Part shown: positions 16,562 through 24,916 of the stretch, piece by piece | How the letters are laid out: every line of letters starts with the position of its first letter | Numbering within the stretch: position 1 is the first letter of the stretch | Assembly (NCBI GenBank): GCA_934479825.1 | Contig: CAKSOW010000031.1 | Span: forward strand, 1 to 30,012 | Reading direction: 5' to 3' | DNA length: 30,012 nucleotides | Source: an uncultured Eubacteriales bacterium | GTDB lineage: Bacteria > Bacillota > Clostridia > Oscillospirales > CAG-382 | Program-made: the position numbers and the translations under genes | The notes under the pieces: generated by a model | Seen by the model: the letters and a program-made list of their open reading frames with translations, nothing else | Database searches by the model: none | What the model was told of the DNA's origin: nothing

Positions 16562-17158
16562 TTAGGAAAGGCTCTTTTTGATTCCCATGACGGCGGTCAC
16601 CGATTTGAGCGGCGTCATAAGAAACGATTTGTTTAACGTGATACCGAGCTTTCGTCCGGCATCCAGCGCGGCAAGAAGCGGCGGTTGAACATCTAACGGC
16701 AGATCGCCGTAGCCCGGACTGAACCGCGGCAGGCAATCAAGACCGGCGCTGATCTTCTTGTCTGCATAATCGCAGGCGGCCTCAGCATAGGCTGAGGCGA
16801 GCGCGTCGGTAATAAAATGTTCGGCCGGCGAAAGCCTTGCTAATTTTTCCAAAAGCCGGTCAACGCCGATTCCGATGGTTACGGCAAAGAGAAAGGCCTC
16901 GGGTGCGCCGGAAAGGTTCCGGTAAAGCGCATGCGTTTTAATGTTTCCAAAGCCCAAATTCACCGTATCAGGTTCGGGATAGGTCACATGGACGCGCAAT
17001 GCGCAAAACCGACAGTCGAGTGTTTCCGCAAGTTTTGCTTTGCATAATTCAATGGCGGAATCGGTATAGCCGCGCGCCGTATGAAGCCGGGCGGCGCATT
17101 CGGCAGGATCCAATATCAGCTTTTCAGCCGGAACGGTTTCAAACTGCAAGAGGTTCAT
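16562..17158 (-). CDS. Stand-alone methionine synthase activation-domain protein
   Basis: This 198-residue protein matches the B12-dependent methionine synthase activation region as a separate polypeptide. RFSPGYGDLPL corresponds to the SAM-binding RxxPGY motif of the MetH activation domain, and LNKSFLMTPLKSVTAVMGIKKS is the typical end (key: MTPLKSVTAVMG). The expected role is reductive methylation of inactive cob(II)alamin in the short MetH coded next to it. The gene overlaps metF by four bases (ATGA) and precedes metH by 22 bases, so all three are probably translated from one message. The electron donor is not coded here. Confidence 0.85.
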   Translation of the reverse strand: MNLLQFETVPAEKLILDPAECAARLHTARGYTDSAIELCKAKLAETLDCRFCALRVHVTYPEPDTVNLGFGNIKTHALYRNLSGAPEAFLFAVTIGIGVDRLLEKLARLSPAEHFITDALASAYAEAACDYADKKISAGLDCLPRFSPGYGDLPLDVQPPLLAALDAGRKLGITLNKSFLMTPLKSVTAVMGIKKSLS

Positions 17159-17997
17159 TTGAGTATCTCCGAAAGATTTGCCTGAATGGCGGCGGCGACA
17201 TCCGGTTTATTCATGCTGTAAACATGCACGGCATTTATGCCGTTGGCAAAGAGGTCGATGATCTGCTCGGTGGCATACGCGATTCCGGCTTGTTTCATAG
17301 CTGCCGGGTTTGAGCCGTACCGATCGACAATGCGCACAAAACGCTGCGGCAGAGCCGATGCGGAGATCGAACAGATTCTTTTGATCTGCACTGCATTTGT
17401 CACCGGCATGACGCCGGGAATGACCGGCACATGCAGTCCTGCATTCAGGAAACGGTATAAGAAGTTATACAGAATGTTATTATCGAAAAACATCTGGGTC
17501 GTCAAAAATTCACATCCGTTTTCGATTTTGGCGCGCAAGCCCTCCAAGTCGGCCTTGCTGTCGGCGCTTTCCGGGTGTCCCTCGGGGTAACACGCACCGC
17601 CGATACAAAAACCGCCGAAAGCGGATATTTCCGCGGCAAGCTCGCTTGCATGCCGGAAATCGCCCTGCGGCAGGTCTCCGCGCAAAGCGAGAATATTTTC
17701 GACGCCCTGCTTCTTCAATTTTTCAAGTTCTTCACGGATACGCGCCCTGTCCGAAGAAACGCAGGTCAGATGAGCAAGCGGTGTGACGCCGCGTTTGCTT
17801 AGCGCCGCGCAGATATCCGCCGTATAATCCGATGTTCCGCCGCCTGCACCGTAAGTCACGCTCATAAAACTGGGCGAAAGGTTTGCAATGCCGGCGGCGG
17901 CTGAGAGCACACTTTCAAATTTGTCGCTTGTCTTGGGCGGAAAGACCTCAAAGGAAAGGCTGGGTTTCCCGGAACGGACAATATCGGTAATTTTCAT
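17155..17997 (-). CDS. metF: 5,10-methylenetetrahydrofolate reductase
   Basis: MetF reduces methylene-THF to 5-methyl-THF, the methyl donor for MetH. The 280-residue sequence shows the family opening LSFEVFPPKTSDK, then SVTYGAGGG, LTCVSSDR, ILALRGDLPQGDF, FLTTQMFFDN and VPVIPGVMPVTN, in the usual order for a flavoprotein TIM barrel. GAGG lies upstream of the ATG. It starts 23 bases after metY and overlaps the activation-domain gene by four bases. Clostridial MetF often needs a partner (MetV or RnfC-like); none is coded in this window. Confidence 0.95.
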   Translation of the reverse strand: MKITDIVRSGKPSLSFEVFPPKTSDKFESVLSAAAGIANLSPSFMSVTYGAGGGTSDYTADICAALSKRGVTPLAHLTCVSSDRARIREELEKLKKQGVENILALRGDLPQGDFRHASELAAEISAFGGFCIGGACYPEGHPESADSKADLEGLRAKIENGCEFLTTQMFFDNNILYNFLYRFLNAGLHVPVIPGVMPVTNAVQIKRICSISASALPQRFVRIVDRYGSNPAAMKQAGIAYATEQIIDLFANGINAVHVYSMNKPDVAAAIQANLSEILK

Positions 17998-18020
17998 AAG
18001 AAACCTCGCTGATTTAAAGC

Positions 18021-19322
18021 TTATATAGCCGCAAACGCTGTGTCCAGCGCCGCAATCAGATCTTCTGCCGATTCGATTCCGATAGAAAGGCGGATCGTGC
18101 CGGGCTTGATTCCCTGTTCCGCTAATTCCGCTTCGGTAAGCTGGGAATGGGTCGTGCTTGCCGGGTGGATGACGAGCGATTTTACATCGGCAACATTGGC
18201 AAGCAGGGAGAAGATCGGGAGGTTATCGATGAATTTCTTCGCTTCATCCGCGCCGCCCTTGATCTCAAACGTAAAGATCGATCCGGCGCCGTTCGGAAAA
18301 TATTTCTGATACAACGCATGGCTCGGCTCACTTTCCAGCGACGGATGATGAACTGCCTCCACTTTGGGGTGCTTTTTCAGGTAATCGACAATCTTCAACG
18401 CGTTGCTTACATGCCGTTCAACGCGAAGAGAAAGCGTTTCAAGACCTTGCAGGAAAATAAATGCATGGAACGGCGAAAGCGTTGCGCCGGTATCGCGCAA
18501 CAAAATTGCGCGGATATAGGTGACAAACGCCGCTTTTCCGGCCGCTTTTGCAAAGGAAACGCCGTGATAGCTGGGATTGGGCTCAGAAATCCACGGGTAA
18601 CGGCCGGATTTCTCCCAGTCGAAAGTTCCGCCGTCGATGATCACGCCGCCGATAGCCGTCCCGTGTCCGCCAATGAATTTGGTAGCCGAGTGAACGACGA
18701 TATCCGCACCGTGTTCAATCGGACGGATCAGATAGGGCGTGGCGAATGTGGAATCGATCACAAGCGGAATACCGTGTCGGTGCGCCACTTCGGCTACCGC
18801 TTCGATATCGATAATATTGGAGTTTGGGTTTCCGAGCGTTTCGATGAAAATAGCCTTTGTATTCGGCTGGATAGCGGCTTCAAATGAACCTTTGGTTTCC
18901 GGATCGACAAAGGTAGCTGTAATACCGGAGGAAAGCGGCAAAGTATGCGCAAGCAGATTATACGTGCCGCCGTAAATGGTTTTGGAGGCTACAATATGTT
19001 CGCCGCTTGCCGCAAGAGCCGTAATGACATAATCGATAGCCGCCGCGCCCGAGGCGGTAGCGAGGGCGGCGACGCCGTTTTCCAAGGCGGCGATACGTCT
19101 TTCAAAAACGTCCTGCGTCGGGTTGGTCAGGCGTCCGTAGATATTTCCTGCGTCGCGGAGCGCGAAGCGGTCGGCGGCGTGTTCGGCGTTATGAAAGACA
19201 AACGAGGTGCTTGCATAGATCGGTACGGCACGTGCGTCGGTTGCAGGGTCTGCCTGCTCTTGGCCGACATGCAGTTGTTTTGTTTCAAAGCCCCAGTTTT
19301 GAGAATTACGGATATCTGCCAT
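18021..19322 (-). CDS. metY: O-acetylhomoserine sulfhydrylase (MetY), PLP-dependent
   Basis: The enzyme makes homocysteine directly from O-acetylhomoserine and sulfide. It belongs to the Cys/Met metabolism PLP family. The 433-residue length and the motifs GFETKQLHVGQ, YGRLTNPTQDVFE, the PLP lysine Lys215 in HSATKFIGGHGTAIGG (part), and HPASTTHSQL fit MetY rather than the shorter MetB or MetC. AAGGAG precedes the ATG. It is the first gene of the metY-metF-activator-metH run, with its own promoter and a probable LysR operator. No homoserine acetyltransferase lies in the window. No S-box, T-box or other riboswitch is seen in the roughly 40-base leader. Confidence 0.95.
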   Translation of the reverse strand: MADIRNSQNWGFETKQLHVGQEQADPATDARAVPIYASTSFVFHNAEHAADRFALRDAGNIYGRLTNPTQDVFERRIAALENGVAALATASGAAAIDYVITALAASGEHIVASKTIYGGTYNLLAHTLPLSSGITATFVDPETKGSFEAAIQPNTKAIFIETLGNPNSNIIDIEAVAEVAHRHGIPLVIDSTFATPYLIRPIEHGADIVVHSATKFIGGHGTAIGGVIIDGGTFDWEKSGRYPWISEPNPSYHGVSFAKAAGKAAFVTYIRAILLRDTGATLSPFHAFIFLQGLETLSLRVERHVSNALKIVDYLKKHPKVEAVHHPSLESEPSHALYQKYFPNGAGSIFTFEIKGGADEAKKFIDNLPIFSLLANVADVKSLVIHPASTTHSQLTEAELAEQGIKPGTIRLSIGIESAEDLIAALDTAFAAI

Positions 19323-19369
19323 TTTCTTTATCTCCTTTTTGATTGTCCGGTTTGTTTTTTTCTGGCTTT

Positions 19370-19398
19370 ATTATACACGATACAAACGGATTTGTCCA
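19370..19398 (-). promoter_or_regulatory. Sigma-A promoter of the met operon
   Basis: TGGACA (19398-19393) and TATAAT (19375-19370) are 17 bases apart. Predicted transcription start is near 19363, about 40 bases before the metY ATG. A perfect inverted repeat ACAAA-N4-TTTGT (19382-19395) overlaps the -35 and spacer and could be a second operator half. Confidence 0.8.
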
Positions 19399-19420
19399 AT
19401 ACATAAAAAATATGCGGAGA

Positions 19421-19437
19421 TATAGTTTTTGTCTATA
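19421..19437 (-). promoter_or_regulatory. Predicted LysR-type regulator binding site upstream of metY
   Basis: TATAG-N7-CTATA is a perfect dyad of the T-N11-A kind recognised by LysR-type regulators. Its centre is about 66 bases upstream of the predicted start of metY transcription, which is where the recognition site of this family usually lies. It covers the stop codon of the lysR gene itself. The regulator gene is immediately upstream. Confidence 0.6.
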
Positions 19438-20374
19438 CCTCCGGCGTCAACGTCCGATACGGACGAAGATATTTTTCAATTTCTTCGATATAACGCTTTC
19501 CCATACTGCTAAGCACGTTGTTTTTGCGCACGATATAGCCGATTTCCATATGCGCGTCCGGGCTTTTTTCGGGCATTTCCAAGGGAATGGCCGCATAATC
19601 GCCGCCGTTCAGTTCTTCGCAGATAATGCCCGAACAAAGCGTATAGCCGTCTAATCCGACCATGAGATTGAGCATGGTCGCGCGGTCGCAGGCCTTGATG
19701 ATACGCGGATAATCGCAGGTACTTAGAATCTCTTCGGCAAAATAGAACGACGCGTTATCGCCCTGTTCAAACGACAGGCAGGGATAGTCTTTTAACTGTT
19801 CAAAGCGAATGCTCTTATTCCGGGCAAGCGGATGTTCTTTCCATAAATACACATAGGCCGCGCAGTCAATGAGCTTATGAAACTCCAATTCTCCCGAACG
19901 GAACAGCTTTCCGAGGGTCAGACGGTTAAAATCGTTCAGGTACAGAATGCCGATCTCACTGCGGAGCGTACTCACATCGTCGATGACCTCCTTGGTACGC
20001 GTTTCGCGCACAGCAAGTTCATATTCGGAGGTATCGGTATGTTTGACCATTTCGACAAAGGCCTTGACGGCAAACGAATAGTGTTGGGTGGAAACGCAGA
20101 ACTTCTTTTTCAAGCGTCCCGAACCGTCGTATTTTTCGCGCAATTCTTCAAACTGACCGTAGACGCGTCTGGCATAGGAGAGAAATTCCGCACCGTCGGA
20201 CGTTAACGTCATGCCGCGCGGTGTGCGGTTAAAGACCGTGATCCCAATCTCCTTTTCCAGTTCGCGTACAGCTCCGGTGAGAGAGGGCTGCGAGACATAG
20301 AGAATTTCCGCCGCTTTGCTTAACGAGCCGGTTTCCGAAACGGTAATCACATAATGAAGCTGTTGCAAGGTCAT
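19433..20374 (-). CDS. LysR family transcriptional regulator, probable regulator of the met operon
   Basis: The N-terminal winged helix-turn-helix is typical: MTLQQLHYVITVSETGSLSKAAEILYVSQPSLTGAVRELEKEIG (key: SLSKAAEILYVSQPSL), then FNRTPRGMTLTSDG. An effector-binding domain follows from about residue 90. The frame is open to a GTG at 20392. I chose the ATG at 20374, because it begins the canonical LysR N-terminus and has AAAGGAG about eight bases upstream. It lies 36 bases after the kinase gene and is codirectional with metY, unlike the common divergent layout. It is probably a sulfur-metabolism regulator of the CysB/MetR kind, but the effector is not known. Confidence 0.92.
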   Translation of the reverse strand: MTLQQLHYVITVSETGSLSKAAEILYVSQPSLTGAVRELEKEIGITVFNRTPRGMTLTSDGAEFLSYARRVYGQFEELREKYDGSGRLKKKFCVSTQHYSFAVKAFVEMVKHTDTSEYELAVRETRTKEVIDDVSTLRSEIGILYLNDFNRLTLGKLFRSGELEFHKLIDCAAYVYLWKEHPLARNKSIRFEQLKDYPCLSFEQGDNASFYFAEEILSTCDYPRIIKACDRATMLNLMVGLDGYTLCSGIICEELNGGDYAAIPLEMPEKSPDAHMEIGYIVRKNNVLSSMGKRYIEEIEKYLRPYRTLTPEV

Positions 20375-20409
20375 GGGAAAATCTCCTTTCACAAGCGGTT
20401 CCGGAGGGT

Positions 20410-21240
20410 TTAGCGAATCAGTTCGCCCAGTAACGGTTCAATGGCAAGTCCCTCGCGCACAGGCGTGCCGAGTGCCGTCGTATAGCGCGATGCCTTATAA
20501 ATAAAATCGCAGGCTTTCCGGACGCTGTTTTCGGGCGTTAATCCCGACATGGCTCCGGCTAAGATGACCGACGCAAAAATATCGCCGGTTCCGGGGTAGT
20601 TATTCGGGTCGCGCGGGGTAAAATATTCGCCGTGCACACCGCTTTTTTTGTCGTAATACAGCACGCCGACTGCGTTTTCTCGGTGAATGCCGGTAATGTA
20701 CACCAAATCGCCCGAAAGGCCGGCAAGTTCCTTTGCCATAGCGGCAAGCTCTGTTTCGTCAAAGTCCGGACGGAAAGGTTTATCTAACAGAATGCACGCT
20801 TCGGTAAGATTGGGGGTGATAATATCGGCGTCCGAAATAAGAATGCGCATTTTACGGCACATTTCAGGCGTATAGGTAGCATAGGGTGCACCGTCGTCGC
20901 CCATAACCGGGTCGGCGAGGAACAGACAGTGCGGGTTGCGCTGTTTGGCTTTTTCGGCAAACGCACGGACAATTTTGATCTGTCCGGCACTGCCTAAAAA
21001 GCCGGAATAAACTGCGTCAAATACCGTATCCAGTTTTTCCCAATGAGCGGCGATAGCAGGCATTTCTGCCGTCAGATCCAAAAAGGTAAACCCGGTATAG
21101 CCGCCGGTATGTGTGGACAAAAGCGCCGTCGGCAAGGGACAGACCTGGTTTCCGCAAACCGAAAGCACCGGCAGTATCACGGTTGTCGCGCAGCGTCCGA
21201 TACAGGAGACATCGTGAATAGCGGCAATTTTCGGCGGCAT
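20410..21240 (-). CDS. Pyridoxal/pyridoxamine kinase (PdxK/PdxY-like)
   Basis: The product phosphorylates B6 vitamers to give PLP or PMP. It is a ribokinase/PfkB-fold protein: IAAIHDVSCIGRCATTVILPVLS (key: HDVSCIGRC) at the N-terminus, THTGGYTGF, FLADPVMGDDG, ITPNLTEA and the catalytic region NNYPGTGDIFAS. The frame is open to 21324 and overlaps ftsH. I chose the ATG at 21240 because the family normally starts just before KIAAIHD, but no start has a good ribosome site, and 21300 is possible. An 11-bp hairpin lies just before 21240. A role in feeding PLP to MetY is suggested only by position. Confidence 0.88.
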   Translation of the reverse strand: MPPKIAAIHDVSCIGRCATTVILPVLSVCGNQVCPLPTALLSTHTGGYTGFTFLDLTAEMPAIAAHWEKLDTVFDAVYSGFLGSAGQIKIVRAFAEKAKQRNPHCLFLADPVMGDDGAPYATYTPEMCRKMRILISDADIITPNLTEACILLDKPFRPDFDETELAAMAKELAGLSGDLVYITGIHRENAVGVLYYDKKSGVHGEYFTPRDPNNYPGTGDIFASVILAGAMSGLTPENSVRKACDFIYKASRYTTALGTPVREGLAIEPLLGELIR

Positions 21241-21252
21241 GCCTTTTTTGAG

Positions 21253-21278
21253 AAGAGACGCCGTTTTCGGCGTCTCTT
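21253..21278. terminator. 11-bp perfect hairpin after ftsH
   Basis: AAGAGACGCCG and CGGCGTCTCTT pair around a four-base loop. It lies 27 to 52 bases after the ftsH stop and 13 bases before the preferred start of the kinase gene. It may end or attenuate ftsH transcription; no T-run follows on the minus strand. If the kinase started at 21300 or 21324 the hairpin would be inside its coding sequence. Confidence 0.5.
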
Positions 21279-21304
21279 GGTTTTGCAGGTTTTTAGTCAT
21301 AGCT

Positions 21305-23437
21305 TTATTCTTTGGAAGAATCATCGGAATTTTCGTGATTTTCCGGATCTGTGTTTGTTGCCTGGTCGCTCTCGGTTGTTTCCTCGGCGATACGGCGGCG
21401 AATATTGTCGCGCGATGTGCTCTGCATTACATCCGAGCCTGTTTCGGTTTCCCCGTTTTCTCCGGCTTCGTCGGTTTCCGGCAGATTCTGATTTTTTGCC
21501 GCACGGTGTGCCTCATCGTTCTGCTTATTGCTCTTTTCCGCTTTCTTCTTGACGATTTCTTCCAGTTCCTCGACTGTCGGGTCGCCGTTCATAACGGCTT
21601 TGAACTGATCTTCGTCCATAATTTCATGCGTAATGAGATATTCCGCAATAAAGGAAAGTTTATCCATATTATCGCTTAAAATCTTTTCGGTACGGCGATA
21701 AGCGCGTTCGACAATGGCACGAACCTCGGCGTCGATCTCCGACGCGACGGTTTCGGAATAGTTGCGCGAATGCGTCATACTCATGCCTAAGAATACTTCT
21801 TCTTGGTTTTCGCCGTAAACGATAGGCCCTAAGTTTTCGCTCATGCCGTATTTGGTGACCATACTGCGCGCGATATCAGTGGCACGCTGGATATCGTTGG
21901 AGGCGCCGGTGGAGATATCGTCAAGCGTCAGTTTTTCGGCAACCCGGCCGCCCAATAAGGACACAAGCTCGTTTTCCATATCGCCCTTGGACATGTAATC
22001 GCGGTCTTCTTTGGGCAGATACAGCGTATAGCCGCCGGCACGGCCTGCCGGAATAATAGAGATCTGATGAACCTCATCATGACCGGGAAGGAAAAACGAC
22101 GCCACGGCATGACCAGCCTCATGGTAAGCCGTCAGTTTTTTGCTCTTATCCGAAATGACCTTGGATTTCTTGTGCGGTCCGACAATAACCTTTACCATGG
22201 CCTCTTCCAGTTCTTTCATGCCGATCAGATGCTTGGATTTGCGCGCGGCAAGGAGAGCGGCCTCATTCAAGAGGTTGGCAAGATCCGCTCCGGTAAAGCC
22301 AGCCGTCGTTTTGGCAATGACCGACAGATCCACATCTTTTTCAAGTGGTTTATTGCGTGCGTGAACCTTTAATATTTCCTCTCTGCCGCGGATATCGGGA
22401 TAGTTGACGGTGACCTGACGGTCAAAGCGTCCGGGACGGAGAAGCGCCGGGTCAAGGATATCCGGGCGGTTGGTAGCGGCAATGACGATGATACCGTCGT
22501 TTTCGGCAAAACCGTCCATTTCGACAAGCAGCTGATTCAGCGTCTGTTCGCGCTCGTCATGTCCGCCGCCGAGACCTGCGCCGCGGTGACGGCCGACCGC
22601 ATCGATCTCATCGATAAAGATAATGGCAGGGGCAGTCTTTTTTGCCGTGTCAAACAGGTCGCGCACACGGGAAGCACCCACGCCGACATACATTTCCACA
22701 AAATCCGAACCGGAGATCGAGAAAAACGGAACATTCGCTTCACCGGCCACAGCCTTGGCAAGCAGCGTTTTACCCGTGCCGGGAGGGCCGACGAGCAGCA
22801 CGCCGCGCGGAATCTTCGCGCCGAGTTCGGTGAATTTTTTCGGATTTTTTAAGAAATCCACAACTTCTTTGAGTTCTTCCTTTTCCTCATCCGCACCGGC
22901 AACATCCGAAAACATCACTTTATTCTTGCCGCCGAGGTTGACTCTGGCACGCGATTTTCCGAACGAATTGATCTTTCCGCCCTTGCCGCCCATGGTGGCG
23001 TTCATGGCGAAAAAGGCCAGCACGCAGAAGAAAACGATCATCAGAATATACGGAATGAAGCTGAGCCAGAAAGAGGTTTCTTTCGGCGGCTCATAGTTAT
23101 AACTCTTGATATCGTTATCGGGGTCGTCGTCGTGGTTCAGCGCATTGACGATCGGTTTGATATCGCGCTCGAAAAGTTCCAGACTGCGTAATTTTACCGA
23201 AATTTCTTTGCCTTTGACGGTAATACCGCTTGAATTTGTTTTATCGCGCGTTTTGATATCCAAGATATTTGACGCGGTAATATTATACGACTCCACCTCG
23301 CCGCTTTCAAAAAGTGCGACGATCTCGCTGTATTCCGGGTCTTTTTCCTTTTTCTGTCCGAGCAGAAAAGAAGAAGCCATGAGCAATACAGCAATCAAGA
23401 CGACATAAAACAGAATGGTTTTTCCGTTATTTTTCAT
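21305..23437 (-). CDS. ftsH: ATP-dependent zinc metalloprotease FtsH
   Basis: FtsH is a membrane-anchored AAA+ protease that degrades misfolded membrane proteins and regulators. The 710-residue sequence has two transmembrane helices (about 7-26 and 123-145) flanking an external domain. The AAA module shows Walker A GPPGTGKT (217-224), Walker B IIFIDEID (272-279) and the second region of homology ATNRPDILDPALLRPGRFDR (in parts). The protease domain has zinc motif HEAGH at 439-443. The last 70 residues are polar, acidic and disordered, as usual. AGGAG precedes the ATG. It follows tilS by 66 bases, as in many Firmicutes, but without the hpt gene usually between them. Confidence 0.98.
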   Translation of the reverse strand: MKNNGKTILFYVVLIAVLLMASSFLLGQKKEKDPEYSEIVALFESGEVESYNITASNILDIKTRDKTNSSGITVKGKEISVKLRSLELFERDIKPIVNALNHDDDPDNDIKSYNYEPPKETSFWLSFIPYILMIVFFCVLAFFAMNATMGGKGGKINSFGKSRARVNLGGKNKVMFSDVAGADEEKEELKEVVDFLKNPKKFTELGAKIPRGVLLVGPPGTGKTLLAKAVAGEANVPFFSISGSDFVEMYVGVGASRVRDLFDTAKKTAPAIIFIDEIDAVGRHRGAGLGGGHDEREQTLNQLLVEMDGFAENDGIIVIAATNRPDILDPALLRPGRFDRQVTVNYPDIRGREEILKVHARNKPLEKDVDLSVIAKTTAGFTGADLANLLNEAALLAARKSKHLIGMKELEEAMVKVIVGPHKKSKVISDKSKKLTAYHEAGHAVASFFLPGHDEVHQISIIPAGRAGGYTLYLPKEDRDYMSKGDMENELVSLLGGRVAEKLTLDDISTGASNDIQRATDIARSMVTKYGMSENLGPIVYGENQEEVFLGMSMTHSRNYSETVASEIDAEVRAIVERAYRRTEKILSDNMDKLSFIAEYLITHEIMDEDQFKAVMNGDPTVEELEEIVKKKAEKSNKQNDEAHRAAKNQNLPETDEAGENGETETGSDVMQSTSRDNIRRRIAEETTESDQATNTDPENHENSDDSSKE

Positions 23438-23503
23438 CTATTGAATCTCCTGTTCAAAATGGTAATACAAAGCTGATTTTAGGTTGAATAGTTGAAGAAA
23501 GAT

Positions 23504-24916
23504 TTATTGTTTCATATATATACTGATCCGGCAAAGGTCGGCTGAGGTGCACAAGGCGCGCGAATGCGCGTCGCTTAGCGCTGTGCGCGGCACAAAAAGG
23601 ATCTCACATCCATCCGCTGTACAAACGATCGGAAGGATCCCCCGCAGCTGCGCCGGAATTTTTTTCTTTGTAAAAAGTTCTTTTAATTTACGCGTCATGC
23701 CGCCGCATTTTACCGTATCCCCCTCTTTACGCGAACGCACACAAAGCGAGCCGCAAAGGCAGGTTTTATCCAAAATAGCGCTGTCGTAAAGGGTAAAACC
23801 CGTGCGTTGTGTCATGCAGTCTTTGTGCAACAGTGCCCTCACATCGGTGCATTCTACGGCAAAGGGCGTATCCGGAATCGGGAAAAAACCTTCGTCAACC
23901 GGATAGAAATACGGTTTATTTTCGGGTTTCTTGCGGCGCACAGTCAGTGAAAAGAAAAGATGTCCGTCCGAAAGATGCGCACTGATTCCGCCCGGCAGGC
24001 AGATCTCCGCATTCTTTCCGTTTTCGGCTGACTCACGCACAAGCGACGCGACAGCGGTAATATGCACGTTTTCCGGGGTATCTGCAGCACCGGTTTTGCG
24101 GTACAAAAGCAAAATGCATTGGCGCAGTATCGGTTCATCTAATGCGGCAAGTTCGCTTATTTTGTCGGTTAAGCTATTGTTTGCCGTTTTTTCAATAAAT
24201 ATTTGTGCGTCGCGCAAAGAACGGCTTGTCGCACAAAGTCCGCTTTCCAGCGACGGATTCACCGTCTTTAAAAGCGGCAGAATCTTGTGACGGAAATAAT
24301 TCCGTGTATATTCATCCGAAAGATTGGTAGAATCGGTAACATAGCTTTGTCCGACAGCCGAAAGAAAAGCTTCGATCTGCGAACGTTCGACCAAAATCAG
24401 CGGACGGATGAGCGTAATTCCCTCTGCAAGCGGACGCTTGGGCGGAATGCCGGAAAGACCGGCAAGACCGGCGCCGCGTGTGAGGTTGAACAACATCGTT
24501 TCGGCATTGTCGCTTGCCGTATGAGCGCACGCGACAAAGGGAATCTCCCGTTTGCGGCAGATCTCTTCAAAAAAGGCATAGCGGACATCGCGCGCGGCCA
24601 GCTCTGTGGACACTTTCCGTTTTCGTGCGATCTCGCCGACATCGGCTGTGCAGAGTTCAAACGGAATGCCGTTTTTCCGGCACAAATCCTCGGCAAACGC
24701 CGCGTCGCGTTCGGCTTCTGCGCCGCGAAGCATATGATTGACATGGCAGGCGCAAAGCGAGAGCGACGGATAAAAACGTTTAAGCGCCAGCAAAAGCGCC
24801 ACACTGTCCGCACCGCCGGAAAGCGTAACAAGAATGCGGCTGTCCGATGAAAACAAGCTATATGTTTGATTGGCTTCGGCTATCTTACGCCGCAGAAGGA
24901 TGTCAGTTTGCGGCAT
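23504..24916 (-). CDS. tilS: tRNA(Ile)-lysidine synthase TilS
   Basis: TilS attaches lysine to C34 of the tRNA-Ile that reads AUA codons, changing both decoding and charging. The 470-residue protein has the PP-loop SGGADS at 33-38 and CHVNHMLRG, then the central TilS domain. The C-terminal domain has GSLCVRSRKEGDTVKCGG and KLKELFTKKKIPAQLRG-type motifs (cited in part), which grip the tRNA. All domains are present. The ATG overlaps the end of dnaB by 14 bases, so expression is coupled. A gene cluster with rplI and dnaB upstream is likely one operon. Confidence 0.96.
   Translation of the reverse strand: MPQTDILLRRKIAEANQTYSLFSSDSRILVTLSGGADSVALLLALKRFYPSLSLCACHVNHMLRGAEAERDAAFAEDLCRKNGIPFELCTADVGEIARKRKVSTELAARDVRYAFFEEICRKREIPFVACAHTASDNAETMLFNLTRGAGLAGLSGIPPKRPLAEGITLIRPLILVERSQIEAFLSAVGQSYVTDSTNLSDEYTRNYFRHKILPLLKTVNPSLESGLCATSRSLRDAQIFIEKTANNSLTDKISELAALDEPILRQCILLLYRKTGAADTPENVHITAVASLVRESAENGKNAEICLPGGISAHLSDGHLFFSLTVRRKKPENKPYFYPVDEGFFPIPDTPFAVECTDVRALLHKDCMTQRTGFTLYDSAILDKTCLCGSLCVRSRKEGDTVKCGGMTRKLKELFTKKKIPAQLRGILPIVCTADGCEILFVPRTALSDAHSRALCTSADLCRISIYMKQ

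Noticed and set aside
18147..18887. 246-codon open frame on the plus strand
   Set aside because: It lies opposite metY, has no ribosome site and resembles no family; it is a shadow of the real gene.
19323..19432. SAM (S-box) or T-box leader before metY
   Set aside because: The predicted leader is only about 40 bases, with no kink-turn, T-box or anti-terminator sequence.
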